A stretch of 64,000 nucleotides of DNA, taken from positions 3,348,001-3,412,000 of the forward strand of contig NZ_AP028067.1 in assembly GCF_030297155.1 (NCBI RefSeq), in the 5' to 3' direction. Below, one piece after another: positions 9,899-18,223 of this stretch. The notes under the pieces were generated by a model that was given only the letters and a program-made list of their open reading frames with translations, did not search any database and was not told the origin of the DNA. The DNA comes from Vibrio sp. FE10. GTDB taxonomy: Bacteria; Pseudomonadota; Gammaproteobacteria; Enterobacterales; Vibrionaceae. The stretch's first letter is position 1. Each line of letters begins with the position of its first letter. The position numbers and the translations under genes were made by a program.

Positions 9899-10900
9899 CT
9901 AATGTACGGCCTTCAATGATTCAATCCGTTCACCCAGTTCAGGATGAGAACTGAGCCATGTGGGTAGTTCAGCATGTCCATCAGAATCTTTTCCTAACAA
10001 TTCAAACATCTCAATCATAGCTTGATTAGAACCATGCAGCTCGATCATCGAATAAGAAGCAAATGAATCCGCCTCTCGCTCTGCATCTTGAGATTGACCA
10101 TTATTTGCAACAAAAACACCAAGACCAGTAAGGTTATCAATGATCCCAGAGCTTTCACCTGTCAAAGCCGCTACAGTTACTGACAACAGACTTGACCGAA
10201 CCAATACCTTCATTACATGCTGGTGCTGAACATGTCCTAATTCATGTAACAAGATACTGTCTAGTTGCTCTTCAGTTTTAGTCAATCTAACGAGATCATC
10301 GAATACGATGATTGTCCCAGCACTCAGCGCAAAAGCATTGGCGCCAAGCTCTGAAGAACGAAAAACCAACTGTACATCGCCTTCAATACTCATTTTTTGC
10401 AACTGCCTTTCAAAGCGCTGTCGAATATGGCGCTGTCGTTCTTCCGACAGCGTGGAGATCTCAAAGAACTGTTCATCTAAAGACTCTAAAACCTGATTTT
10501 CAACCAGTCTAGGCACCGAATCAGGTAGATAAGTGACTATTTGATGAGTTAACCATGGGATCCCATGAGTGAACATAGAAATAGTAAGTAACACGAGAAC
10601 AACACTACTAGCTAAGATAGCCGTGATGTTCTTCTCTAATTTACCTAAGAAATTATGTCTACCTTTGTCTCTCAAATAGGCGTCCAGCTCATCACTTTCC
10701 TCCGAGATAAATTGCCATCCATCTGGGAATTTGAGCCTTGTTGGAGCGGATCCAACGCCTCGCATAATTTCAACACGTTCAAAATATGCAGAAACAATAG
10801 AGCCATCCACACTCAGGAGTAGTTTATTAGGGTGAGAGATATCTAAAATGGCCTCGCAGCGTTCAGAACTACGAGGCGGGTGTGCAACACCAGAGATCAT
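9899..10900 (-). CDS. M48-family membrane-anchored metalloprotease
   Basis: A 333-residue protein. The first ~85 residues form a small cytosolic domain of the kind found at the front of some M48 proteins. A single membrane span lies at about 93-110, followed by a helical linker and the peptidase domain. The zinc motif is HELGH at 219-223, and the third ligand is probably Glu274 in DAEREADSFA. Only one strong span is seen, so the catalytic part is predicted periplasmic, but topology is not certain. It abuts the YjgN-like gene upstream (one base apart), so the two are almost surely cotranscribed. The substrate is unknown. Confidence 0.85.
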   Translation of the reverse strand: MISGVAHPPRSSERCEAILDISHPNKLLLSVDGSIVSAYFERVEIMRGVGSAPTRLKFPDGWQFISEESDELDAYLRDKGRHNFLGKLEKNITAILASSVVLVLLTISMFTHGIPWLTHQIVTYLPDSVPRLVENQVLESLDEQFFEISTLSEERQRHIRQRFERQLQKMSIEGDVQLVFRSSELGANAFALSAGTIIVFDDLVRLTKTEEQLDSILLHELGHVQHQHVMKVLVRSSLLSVTVAALTGESSGIIDNLTGLGVFVANNGQSQDAEREADSFASYSMIELHGSNQAMIEMFELLGKDSDGHAELPTWLSSHPELGERIESLKAVH

Positions 10901-12073
10901 TTAGCCAATACCAAGATCAACATTAAACGCTTGAGCTATTTCATCGGAAATAGCCGATTCCACATCAGACGGTTGGTCGTTTGCTACTAGTAAATCTAAG
11001 TTACCTTGAACATACGTATTCTCCGACAAGTAATTCATCGTTCTTACCATCACCCATGGTCTAGCTAACCCGAGGGTAATCACTTGAAGCAAGAAGTTAG
11101 TTAATACTAAAAACATGTAGCTTTTTATCGTTAATGTCGAAGCAAAACTTAACGTTGAATCGGCCTCATTTTCTTTTCCTTCAAGCACTAATTTAGAGAA
11201 AGTATAATTTCTAATTTTTACTTGAATGTAAGCAGCAATCGCAATACTCATAACAATGAAAGCAAAGTAATAAGCAACCATCATAGAAGTCAAACTTCCG
11301 TTGCTAGCAATTTCGGATAACGACTCAGGGTTGCTGATCATGTTGAAGCCAACGGCACTGAATAAAGCCAAAACGGCAACAATAGAGACAACCAGCCATG
11401 CAATCATACTGGTTAAGTATACTTTGAAATAAAAGCCATCTTGGTAATCAGCTTTAAACTGACGATCGCCATAGCGATAACCATTAGAAAAATAATTGGC
11501 GATACCGGCAAGTAGCCAGGATTGTAAATAAATATAAGAAGGTATGGATATTAAAATGGCGATACCACCAGCAATCATATTCATTTGCATAGTAAATATT
11601 ATTGCCATGATTGCCGTAAATACGCCGACACCCACAACAAGACCGCGCCCAAGAATTGCCCAGTAGGCTCCGGAAACAGTACCATGGAAAGAGAAGTGAA
11701 CATTTCGAAAGCTTGTCATTGCAGAATCAAAACGAGCATTACTGCGAGATAACAATGGTAACAATGCAAAAAAAGCCAGTAATAAAACCAATGCCACCTG
11801 AGGGGCAAACTGATTACTGACTCCCCAAGCGACTACACAAATCAACGCAATGATTCGCCCTTTCAATATTTGCATAGGCTTACCATGATATTCAAAGCTA
11901 TCACTGCCAATAAATGTATTCCCATAAAAGTAACGTTTATTTCGAACTTTCGCCCAAGCCGAATAAATACCGAGAGTGATCACTGATAGTAGAATGTTAA
12001 CAATCCATATTCCAAAGTACTCTTTCCCTTTCCCACTAAAGTGAACCTTAGTTTCCAATTCTTTGTTTTCCAT
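10901..12073 (-). CDS. YjgN-family (DUF898) polytopic membrane protein
   Basis: A 390-residue membrane protein with about eight to ten hydrophobic spans. Family marks include VHFSGKGKEYFGIW at the start, LGIYSAWAKVRNKRYFYGNT after the first span, and a second, similar LARPWVMVRTMNYLSENTYV near the C-terminus. This suggests an internal duplication of the membrane/W-x-K unit. The biochemical role of YjgN/DUF898 proteins is not known. The start ATG has GATGGAG before it. It is the first gene of a two-gene unit with the M48 protease, a pairing that suggests a shared envelope quality-control or processing task (inference). Confidence 0.85.
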   Translation of the reverse strand: MENKELETKVHFSGKGKEYFGIWIVNILLSVITLGIYSAWAKVRNKRYFYGNTFIGSDSFEYHGKPMQILKGRIIALICVVAWGVSNQFAPQVALVLLLAFFALLPLLSRSNARFDSAMTSFRNVHFSFHGTVSGAYWAILGRGLVVGVGVFTAIMAIIFTMQMNMIAGGIAILISIPSYIYLQSWLLAGIANYFSNGYRYGDRQFKADYQDGFYFKVYLTSMIAWLVVSIVAVLALFSAVGFNMISNPESLSEIASNGSLTSMMVAYYFAFIVMSIAIAAYIQVKIRNYTFSKLVLEGKENEADSTLSFASTLTIKSYMFLVLTNFLLQVITLGLARPWVMVRTMNYLSENTYVQGNLDLLVANDQPSDVESAISDEIAQAFNVDLGIG

Positions 12074-12297
12074 TTTAACTCCATCTGACGTTCATCATTA
12101 AACCATGCGCATCTTGGTGCGCATTAAGGAGATGCACGCTATAGAAACACGCCATGCTAATCAATAATTTGAATGGATAAATCAAAGGGAGTTATCATAA
12201 TTTTTGCAAATAATAACAAGGAGTTGAATAAGTCTTATTAAGGCATTTATCACTATACAGTTACATTCAACTAGAGATGATTCTCCCCCTAAAATCC

Positions 12298-12320
12298 TTT
12301 GATAGGTTTCATCTATCAAA
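12298..12320. promoter_or_regulatory. Perfect palindrome, probable regulator site
   Basis: TTTGATAG and CTATCAAA are separated by 7 bases, so one dyad covers 23 bases. It has the size of a dimeric repressor or LysR-type site. No T-run follows, so it is unlikely to be a terminator. Confidence 0.4.
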
Positions 12321-12347
12321 TTAATCTCTCCTTCCCATTAGACTTAA

Positions 12348-12362
12348 TGATAATAATTCTCA
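12348..12362 (+). promoter_or_regulatory. Fur box upstream of the DUF2061 gene
   Basis: TGATAATAATTCTCA matches the 7-1-7 Fur consensus TGATAATnATTATCA at 13 of 14 defined positions. It also matches the 19-base Fur box at 15 of 19. It lies 42 bases before the start codon, a normal place for an iron-responsive operator. Confidence 0.65.
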
Positions 12363-12404
12363 ATAATAGCTCTATCGAAACAACACAACGACTGAGTAAT
12401 TATC

Positions 12405-12809
12405 ATGAAAAAGACACTAACCTTTGCTGCATTACATTTTACTATCGCATTTAGTGTCGCTTACGTACTAACAGGCGACATCTTAATTGGCAGCTTAATC
12501 GCTATGATTGAGCCCTCTGTGAATACTGTTGCTTTCTATTTTCATGAAAAGGCATGGGCTCAAGTTCCAGCGCTCAAAGCTCGTCAGTGGATGACTAAAT
12601 TAAAAACAGCAAGCTTCGCGACTATCCACTTTAGTGTTGCCTTTACCGTTGTCTACTTATTGACTGGCGATGCCTTCGTTGGTGGTGTGATGGCAACGTT
12701 AGAACCCGCTTTGAATACCGTGGCTTACTACTTCCATGAGAAGGTGTGGTTACGAAAAGCAGAAAGCCAAGCAGCACAACCACAGTTTTGTTTACACCAA
12801 CATGCTTAA
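12405..12809 (+). CDS. Tandem DUF2061 membrane protein
   Basis: A 134-residue protein made of two copies of the short DUF2061 membrane unit, at residues 11-51 and 75-115. The copies are identical at 24 of 41 positions. Each has a hydrophobic stretch, then LTGD, a second hydrophobic stretch, and an EPxxNTVAxYFHEKxW ending. Single-copy DUF2061 proteins are small membrane proteins of unknown role. The C-terminal tail (QPQFCLHQHA) adds a Cys and two His residues. The Fur box upstream suggests expression under iron limitation (inference). It is transcribed alone, just before the MarR-GNAT gene. Confidence 0.75.
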   Translation: MKKTLTFAALHFTIAFSVAYVLTGDILIGSLIAMIEPSVNTVAFYFHEKAWAQVPALKARQWMTKLKTASFATIHFSVAFTVVYLLTGDAFVGGVMATLEPALNTVAYYFHEKVWLRKAESQAAQPQFCLHQHA

Positions 12810-12825
12810 CCTAGAGAGTTTACTG

Positions 12826-12854
12826 TTGACATAGTTGCGATGCGCACTTAAATT
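12826..12854 (+). promoter_or_regulatory. Promoter of the MarR-GNAT gene
   Basis: TTGACA at 12826-12831 and TAAATT at 12849-12854 are separated by 17 bases. The -35 box is perfect. The GTTGCGATG repeat arm lies in the spacer, so a bound repressor would block polymerase. Confidence 0.6.
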
Positions 12855-12872
12855 GTAGTTGTACATCGCAAC
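12834..12872. promoter_or_regulatory. Inverted-repeat operator before the MarR-GNAT gene
   Basis: Perfect 9-bp arms GTTGCGATG (12834-12842) and CATCGCAAC (12864-12872) have centres 30 bases apart. They cover the promoter spacer and the transcription start region. MarR-family regulators commonly repress their own promoters, so autoregulation is the likely reading (inference). Confidence 0.5.
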
Positions 12873-12888
12873 CATATTAAGAGGCAAC

Positions 12889-13794
12889 ATGACTTCAGCA
12901 CAACTTAGAGAATTATCACGTCAGCTCGTTCGACAGCTTGGAATGCTCGACAAAGATTGTGGTGATATTGCCCTACCTCCGATTCAAGCTCATACACTGA
13001 TTGAACTAGAACAGCAGCCATTAACCGTGAATCAATTAGCGGATAAGCTCAATATTGATAAGTCCAACGCCAGTAGAGCAGTCAACAATCTAGCGAAGAA
13101 CTCGTTAATTCTAACCTCACCACACCCCAACGATAAGCGCAGTGTTGTGGCTTCAGTAACAGAGCAAGGGATAAACACTCTTGCCGAACTTCACCGCCAA
13201 CAGGATCAATTTTATGACTCGGTACTTGAACGTTTAACGGAAGCGGAAACTCAACAAGTTTCGGGGGGAATGGAGCATTACCTTAAAGCACTGCAACAAA
13301 GCCACGCTTCAAGTGATGTGGTGGTTCGTCCCCTACAACAGCAGGACAACACCGTAGTGGCCAATGTGATTCGCCAAGTCTCTTATGAAAACGGGTTAAC
13401 TGAAGATAAAGGTTATGGTGTAGCTGATCCCACCTTAGAAGACATGTTCAGCGTTTATAACAATGAAAGGTCTCAGTACTGGGTAATTGAACTTGATGGA
13501 AAGGTTGTCGGTGGTGGTGGATTTGCACCATTAGCAGGTATGCCAGAAGTCTGTGAACTGCAAAAGATGTACTTCTTGCCAGAAACCAGAGGCAAAGGCT
13601 TAGCGAAGAAGCTGGTTAATATGTCGATGGAGAAAGCTAAGGAGGTGGGTTATCAACATATGTATTTAGAAACAACCGAATGTCTTAATGCCGCCGTTAA
13701 ACTTTACGAAAAATTGGGCTTTGAACACCTTGATTCAGCCTGGGGAGAAACAGGCCATGACGCTTGTGAAGTTGTCATGGCCAAAACGCTATAA
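12889..13794 (+). CDS. MarR-type regulator fused to a GNAT acetyltransferase
   Basis: A 301-residue fusion. The N-terminal ~140 residues are a MarR winged helix: LTVNQLADKLNIDKSNASRAVNNL is the recognition helix region and PHPNDKRSVVASVTEQG the wing. From about residue 145 a GNAT domain follows, with VVGGGGFAPL and the acetyl-CoA loop RGKGLAKKLV, then LYEKLGFEHL near the end. Such fusions are a known family and are thought to couple gene control with acetylation of a small molecule or protein. The substrate is unknown. The start is placed at the ATG at 12889 (preceded by AAGAGGCAAC). A TTG ten codons upstream lies inside the operator and is unlikely. Confidence 0.85.
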   Translation: MTSAQLRELSRQLVRQLGMLDKDCGDIALPPIQAHTLIELEQQPLTVNQLADKLNIDKSNASRAVNNLAKNSLILTSPHPNDKRSVVASVTEQGINTLAELHRQQDQFYDSVLERLTEAETQQVSGGMEHYLKALQQSHASSDVVVRPLQQQDNTVVANVIRQVSYENGLTEDKGYGVADPTLEDMFSVYNNERSQYWVIELDGKVVGGGGFAPLAGMPEVCELQKMYFLPETRGKGLAKKLVNMSMEKAKEVGYQHMYLETTECLNAAVKLYEKLGFEHLDSAWGETGHDACEVVMAKTL

Positions 13795-13861
13795 TGTGTT
13801 TTGGAAATAGGGTTAGCGTCGGCAGTTCATTAGATGACAAGCGAGTGAGCAAATTAATTCA

Positions 13862-13900
13862 TTGCGTAACGGGCTAATTAAATAAACGCTAGTTACGCAA
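13862..13900. terminator. Inverted repeat between two convergent genes
   Basis: Perfect 9-bp arms TTGCGTAAC and GTTACGCAA flank the stop codon of the minus-strand gene. The 21-base spacer and weak T-run make it a doubtful intrinsic terminator. No better one was seen here. Confidence 0.3.
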
Positions 13901-14686
13901 AAAGTTACTCACGCAAGAGGCTGGATTCAAGGCGACAAAAGAGCTTTCTTTCTGTCCATCGAGTTCCACTTCTAACAGGTATAAGTGCTTAGGGTTAGGC
14001 TTCTCAAGGTTAAATACCATAGGAGCCTCCACCTGAAACACAACGCCGGTATGCTCAGCTCGCACATCTATCGGCATCACGAGCGTCATACCGTTGAACT
14101 TAATTGATGCAGAGACTAGCCCTGCTTTTAGTGTCTGATAAATAACATCCACTTTAAACTCACAGCCACCACCGTGGTGCCAGATTTGCTCGGTGACGAC
14201 TTGCTCAAGCTTCACATTACGAACAAACTGCAAATACGGTGCGTGCCAAATCCCAATACGTGAATCTGATTTAGCAACGGCAGCTGAAGATACAGAGTTA
14301 TCCATATCCTCTTCAAGCAACAGGCTTTCCTCTTCTTCCAGGAAAAGGATCTCAAAACGATTTCGACCAAGCTGCATATAAGGACGGATGTCTTTACGAT
14401 ATTCGGCTTCGCTGCCATCACAGTCAAACACAGCCACGCCATTGAGTCTTACTTCGGCAAAGTAGTCAACGCCGGCCACAACTAACTCAACAAATGGGCA
14501 CGCCAACATGGCATCATCCACTTCGATGTCATGCATCAGGTGCCACTCTTGCTCTGCGATTTCCTCTTCACTCAAGTTATCAGGGAGTTTAGAGCTTAAC
14601 GGAGCAGGAAAGGTAATGTCATCTTGTGGGATTGAGAGATCCGTCAGTGGCGAAATTTGCCAAAGACCATCGAGAGGTAGCCGCAT
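13889..14686 (-). CDS. GH2-type sugar-binding-like protein without a catalytic domain
   Basis: A 265-residue protein that resembles the N-terminal beta-sandwich of glycoside hydrolase family 2 (beta-galactosidase, beta-mannosidase). Visible features are LDGLWQISPLTD at the start, VVAGVDYFAEVRLNGV in the middle and GIWHAPYLQF, a motif like the GIWxxxYL of GH2 jelly-roll domains. The length covers the jelly-roll and the immunoglobulin-like domain but no TIM barrel, so no hydrolase activity is expected. There is no signal peptide, so it should be cytosolic. It is transcribed alone, with AAGGAATG before the ATG. The role is unknown. Confidence 0.65.
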   Translation of the reverse strand: MRLPLDGLWQISPLTDLSIPQDDITFPAPLSSKLPDNLSEEEIAEQEWHLMHDIEVDDAMLACPFVELVVAGVDYFAEVRLNGVAVFDCDGSEAEYRKDIRPYMQLGRNRFEILFLEEEESLLLEEDMDNSVSSAAVAKSDSRIGIWHAPYLQFVRNVKLEQVVTEQIWHHGGGCEFKVDVIYQTLKAGLVSASIKFNGMTLVMPIDVRAEHTGVVFQVEAPMVFNLEKPNPKHLYLLEVELDGQKESSFVALNPASCVSNFLRN

Positions 14687-14763
14687 GTCATTCCTTGAGC
14701 TAGATCAATTTTGACCGCATTATAATGAATGAATACATATAAAGACATTTATTTTTCTGAGGA

Positions 14764-14792
14764 CAAAAAAATGCCAGCTCAAGGCTGGCATT
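14764..14792 (-). terminator. Terminator after rraB
   Basis: An 8-bp stem ATGCCAGC/GCTGGCAT with a 5-base loop is followed on the minus strand by a seven-base T-run. Confidence 0.85.
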
Positions 14793-14810
14793 CTTTAAAA
14801 CTGGGAGAGA

Positions 14811-15227
14811 TTACTCTTCGTCTTCATCATCTTCGTCAGGGTAGATAGCATCTTCACCTTCGTAGTAAGTGCCCCAACCGTCGTAGATAATGTCAAACTT
14901 CTCTGCAAGATTTACAAGCTTTTCAACTTGCTCATCAATCGCTTCTGCGTTCAGAGTACACTGCATCGTTGCATCACAACAAAGTAGCTTGTTGCCATCT
15001 TCGTCTTCTGTCTCTTCAGCTTCAAGCACTTCAAAGCCCATTTTGAATGCTTCAACAACGGCTTTCTCAAGTACTGCGAAATCTTCAGCGAATAGGTGAT
15101 GCTCGATATCGTATAGAGCTTCAGGATCGCTACCATCTTCGATTAGTGCTTCAATGATGTCGCGAGTCTCTCCTTTTTGAAATTCAATTAATTCCGCTAC
15201 TGATAGATATTCATCTTCGTGAGACAT
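14811..15227 (-). CDS. rraB: Ribonuclease E inhibitor RraB
   Basis: A 138-residue acidic protein that binds the C-terminal scaffold of RNase E and changes which RNAs the degradosome cuts. The match to the family is clear along its length: [45 protein letters not shown] and the ending [16 protein letters not shown]. The C-terminal tail is almost entirely Asp and Glu, as in E. coli RraB. It is monocistronic, with its own terminator, and is divergent from the arginine genes. Confidence 0.95.
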   Translation of the reverse strand: MSHEDEYLSVAELIEFQKGETRDIIEALIEDGSDPEALYDIEHHLFAEDFAVLEKAVVEAFKMGFEVLEAEETEDEDGNKLLCCDATMQCTLNAEAIDEQVEKLVNLAEKFDIIYDGWGTYYEGEDAIYPDEDDEDEE

Positions 15228-15369
15228 GTGTCTGCTCCAGAGTGTTGACTATGAAAAGATCAAATTTGATTGCCACGAAATATGGCACGGATCGCCTAGA
15301 AAAGCCACCTAGATCAGGCGTAGAAGAGTAAGTTTATCGCTAGATAACAGAAGGGATATCAATTAAAAA

Positions 15370-15474
15370 GTGAAATCAAAATCACAGAAACAAATTTTCA
15401 ACATATTATTAACCATCGTGTGTTTTAGCATTTCATTTTTATTGTTACTTTTAGTCTTACTCCCGCAAAATTGA
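15370..15474 (+). CDS. Candidate 34-residue small membrane protein
   Basis: A GTG-initiated ORF of 34 codons encodes a Lys/Gln-rich N-terminus (KSKSQKQ) followed by a ~22-residue hydrophobic helix rich in Leu (FLLLLLVLLPQN at the end). This is the shape of a single-span small membrane protein. Against it, the nearest ribosome-site-like sequence (GAAGGGAT) lies about 14 bases from the GTG, too far for good initiation, and there is no ATG. It lies alone between rraB and arcA. Confidence 0.3.
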   Translation: MKSKSQKQIFNILLTIVCFSISFLLLLLVLLPQN

Positions 15475-15556
15475 GTGGTTAGTCATATCAGATGCATACG
15501 GTTGATCACTTGATTGATGCATAAAACCGCACTTAAAAGTAAATAACTGCATAAAT

Positions 15557-15574
15557 TTTGAATGAAAAATCATG
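15557..15574 (+). promoter_or_regulatory. Candidate ArgR box upstream of arcA
   Basis: TTTGAATGAAAAATCATG matches the 18-base ARG-box pattern (WNTGAATWWWWATTCANW) with three mismatches, keeping TGAAT and TCA. It lies about 150 bases before the arcA promoter, so a direct role is uncertain. Confidence 0.3.
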
Positions 15575-15726
15575 TTCACCAAGCAAAGTGGATTATCGAA
15601 TCACTGAAATTTGAGCATAGAACCGCAAAAAGTTTGTTCCAGAACCCAGCCTTTCGATTGGGTTTTAATATCAAAAATTACAAACAACTCAGCATTTAAA
15701 ACCAAAAATATCAAAATAACATAACC

Positions 15727-15755
15727 TTTACACAAGTTTCAAAACTTGCATATTA
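15727..15755 (+). promoter_or_regulatory. arcA promoter with a palindrome in the spacer
   Basis: TTTACA and ATATTA are 17 bases apart, ending 49 bases before the start codon. The spacer holds a perfect 16-base dyad CAAGTTT-CA-AAACTTG (15733-15748), which could be an operator. Confidence 0.45.
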
Positions 15756-15804
15756 CGAGCAAGCTTGTCATAAATAGACGCTGGATTAATAGTAAGGATG
15801 CAAA

Positions 15805-17025
15805 ATGAGTAAGCTGTACGTTGGCTCCGAAGTCGGTCAATTAAGACGAGTTCTCCTAAATAGGCCTGAAAGGGCACTCACCCACCTCACCCCTTCTAAC
15901 TGTCATGAGCTACTCTTTGATGATGTACTTGCAGTAGAAGCGGCTGGTGAAGAACACGATGCCTTTGCGACGACACTTCGTAACCAAGACGTTGAAGTGT
16001 TACTACTGCATGACCTACTGGTTGAGACACTCGCTGTAGCACAAGCTCGTGAGTGGCTGCTTAATACTCAAATCTCTGATTTCCGTTACGGCCCTACATT
16101 CGCACGTGATTTAAGAGAGTACCTTGCTCAAATGGACAATGAGCACTTGGCTACGATCCTACTTGGTGGTTTAGCCTACTCTGAGCTTCCTATTAAATCT
16201 TCTTCAATGTTACCGAAGATGCACCACCCACTTGATTTCGTTATTGAGCCGCTACCTAACCATCTATTTACCCGTGACACTTCTTGCTGGGTTTATGGAG
16301 GCGTCTCTCTTAACCCTATGATGATGCCTGCTCGCCAACGAGAAACGAATCACTTGCGAGCGATATACCGCTGGCACCCTGTATTCGCCGGCCAAGATTT
16401 CATTAAGTATTTCGGTGATGAAGATCTTCACTACGACAACGCCAATATTGAAGGTGGAGATGTACTGGTTATCGGTAAAGGCGCTGTTCTTATCGGTATC
16501 TCTGAGCGTACTAAGCCACAAGGTGTTGAAAACCTGGCGGCGAGTTTATTCAAATCCGGTCAAGCTAAAGAAGTGATTGCGATTGATTTACCGAAACACC
16601 GCTCTTGTATGCACCTTGATACGGTCATGACGCACATGGATATCGACACATTCTCAGTCTATCCAGAGATCGTTCGCAAAGACCTAGATACTTGGCGCTT
16701 AACGCCGAAAGAAAATGGCGAAATGCGAGTAGAGAAAGCTGAAAACTACCTAACAGCGATTGAAGGCGCACTGGATCTCGATCAACTGAAGATCATCACA
16801 ACTGGTGGTGATAACTACGAAGCTGAACGTGAACAGTGGAATGACGCTAACAACGTACTGACGGTGAAACCGGGTACGGTTATCGGTTATGAGCGTAATG
16901 TTTACACCAATGAGAAATACGACAAAGCAGGCATCGAAGTTCTGACAATTCCAGGCAATGAACTGGGTCGCGGTCGCGGTGGCGCTCGTTGCATGAGCTG
17001 TCCTATCGAAAGAGACGGTATTTAA
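15805..17025 (+). CDS. arcA: Arginine deiminase
   Basis: A 406-residue cytosolic enzyme that hydrolyses arginine to citrulline and ammonia, the first step of the arginine deiminase pathway. The catalytic Cys is residue 396 in [13 protein letters not shown]. Other family marks are the start [16 protein letters not shown], the FTRDTSCW segment with a catalytic Asp, the NIEGGD substrate loop and the [10 protein letters not shown] motif with the catalytic His. The length is typical. A TAAGGATG ribosome site precedes the ATG. It is followed by a terminator and then by argF, so citrulline produced here can be passed on. Carbamate kinase is not in the window. Confidence 0.96.
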   Translation: MSKLYVGSEVGQLRRVLLNRPERALTHLTPSNCHELLFDDVLAVEAAGEEHDAFATTLRNQDVEVLLLHDLLVETLAVAQAREWLLNTQISDFRYGPTFARDLREYLAQMDNEHLATILLGGLAYSELPIKSSSMLPKMHHPLDFVIEPLPNHLFTRDTSCWVYGGVSLNPMMMPARQRETNHLRAIYRWHPVFAGQDFIKYFGDEDLHYDNANIEGGDVLVIGKGAVLIGISERTKPQGVENLAASLFKSGQAKEVIAIDLPKHRSCMHLDTVMTHMDIDTFSVYPEIVRKDLDTWRLTPKENGEMRVEKAENYLTAIEGALDLDQLKIITTGGDNYEAEREQWNDANNVLTVKPGTVIGYERNVYTNEKYDKAGIEVLTIPGNELGRGRGGARCMSCPIERDGI

Positions 17026-17063
17026 CTCAAGTAGTTCAATAAAGCGAACACATTAACTTATCT

Positions 17064-17092
17064 AGGCCAGTACCATTGTACTGGCCTTTTTT
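17064..17092 (+). terminator. Terminator after arcA
   Basis: A perfect 10-bp stem AGGCCAGTAC/GTACTGGCCT with a CATT loop and a T-run. Confidence 0.88.
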
Positions 17093-17181
17093 ATCAAATT
17101 AATAAAATAAATATTCACAAATATAGCATTTTTATGTTTAACTAGGTTCTTCATTGATTCTATATACCCAAGGAGCGAGAG

Positions 17182-18186
17182 ATGGCATTTAATCTTCGCA
17201 ATCGTAACTTTCTAAAACTTCTCGACTTTACTCCTAAAGAGATTCAGTTTTTACTCGACCTGTCTGCTGACCTTAAAAAAGCTAAGTATGCAGGTACAGA
17301 GCAGAAAAAGCTTAACGGTAAAAACATCGCTTTGATCTTTGAAAAAGCATCAACTCGAACTCGATGTGCCTTTGAGGTAGCTGCTTTTGATCAAGGAGCT
17401 CAAGTCTCTTATTTAGGCCCTTCTGGTTCTCAGATTGGTCAGAAAGAATCAATGAAAGATACCGCGCGTGTATTAGGTCGTATGTACGATGGCATCGAAT
17501 ACCGTGGCTTTGGCCAGAGTATTGTCGAAGATCTTGGCGCTTATGCGGGTGTACCGGTTTGGAATGGTCTAACCGATGAGTTCCACCCTACTCAGATCTT
17601 GGCTGATTTCCTTACTATGATCGAACATGGTCACGGTAAACATCTGCATCAAATCAGTTTTGCTTACCTAGGCGATGCACGTAACAACATGGGTAACTCT
17701 CTGTTAGTGGGTGCAGCTAAAATGGGCATGGATATTCGTCTTGTCGCGCCTAAAGCGTTCTGGCCAGAAGAACAACTTGTGGAAGAGTGCCAAGCTATTG
17801 CACAAACTACAGGTGCAAAAATCACGCTGACAGAAGACGTTGCCGAAGGCGTGAAAAGCTGTGATTTCCTTTACACCGATGTTTGGGTTTCTATGGGTGA
17901 AGCGCCAGAAGCTTGGGACGAACGTGTGGCTGTAATGACACCTTACCAAGTGAATATGGATGTCATAAAGCTTACAGGTAACCCTCAAGTGAAGTTCATG
18001 CATTGCCTGCCGGCTTTCCACAACAATGAAACCGTAATCGGCCAGCAAGTCGCAGACAAATATGGAATGAACGGCTTAGAAGTAACAGACGAAGTGTTTG
18101 AGTCTGACTACTCGATTGTGTTTGATGAAGCAGAGAATCGCATGCACACCATCAAAGCGGTAATGGTCGCGACACTTGGCCAATAG
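17182..18186 (+). CDS. argF: Ornithine carbamoyltransferase
   Basis: A 334-residue enzyme that converts ornithine and carbamoyl phosphate to citrulline, or the reverse in catabolism. The carbamoyl-phosphate motif STRTR is at about residue 56, HPTQ at about 133, and the ornithine-binding HCLPAFH at about 273. The ATG has an AAGGAGCGAGAG site. The position beside arcA raises the question whether it serves arginine synthesis or breakdown. Sequence alone cannot decide between argF and arcB. The arcA terminator and a separate upstream A/T-rich region imply its own promoter. Confidence 0.93.
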   Translation: MAFNLRNRNFLKLLDFTPKEIQFLLDLSADLKKAKYAGTEQKKLNGKNIALIFEKASTRTRCAFEVAAFDQGAQVSYLGPSGSQIGQKESMKDTARVLGRMYDGIEYRGFGQSIVEDLGAYAGVPVWNGLTDEFHPTQILADFLTMIEHGHGKHLHQISFAYLGDARNNMGNSLLVGAAKMGMDIRLVAPKAFWPEEQLVEECQAIAQTTGAKITLTEDVAEGVKSCDFLYTDVWVSMGEAPEAWDERVAVMTPYQVNMDVIKLTGNPQVKFMHCLPAFHNNETVIGQQVADKYGMNGLEVTDEVFESDYSIVFDEAENRMHTIKAVMVATLGQ

Positions 18187-18223
18187 AGAATAATGAAAGT
18201 AAACAAAAGCTTGATGTAATCGC

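Larger units (their letters stand above)
12074..12404. other. Intergenic regulatory region between the YjgN-like and DUF2061 genes
   Basis: 331 bases with no convincing gene. It holds the start signals for two divergent genes. Two elements stand out: a perfect 8-bp inverted repeat TTTGATAG/CTATCAAA at 12298-12320, and a strong Fur box at 12348-12362. The rest is A/T-rich with no clear hairpins. Confidence 0.6.
15228..15804. other. Intergenic region between rraB and arcA
   Basis: 577 bases. It contains the arcA promoter with a palindrome in its spacer (15727-15755), a candidate ArgR box at 15557-15574, a weak hairpin AACCCA/TGGGTT at 15643-15664, and one possible 34-codon membrane-peptide ORF at 15370-15474. 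The remainder is A/T-rich and unassigned. The length and A/T content would allow a small RNA, but none can be shown. Confidence 0.5.

Noticed and set aside
17100..17140. ArgR box before argF (AATATTCACA region).
   Set aside because: Only the right half fits; the left half has no TGAAT.
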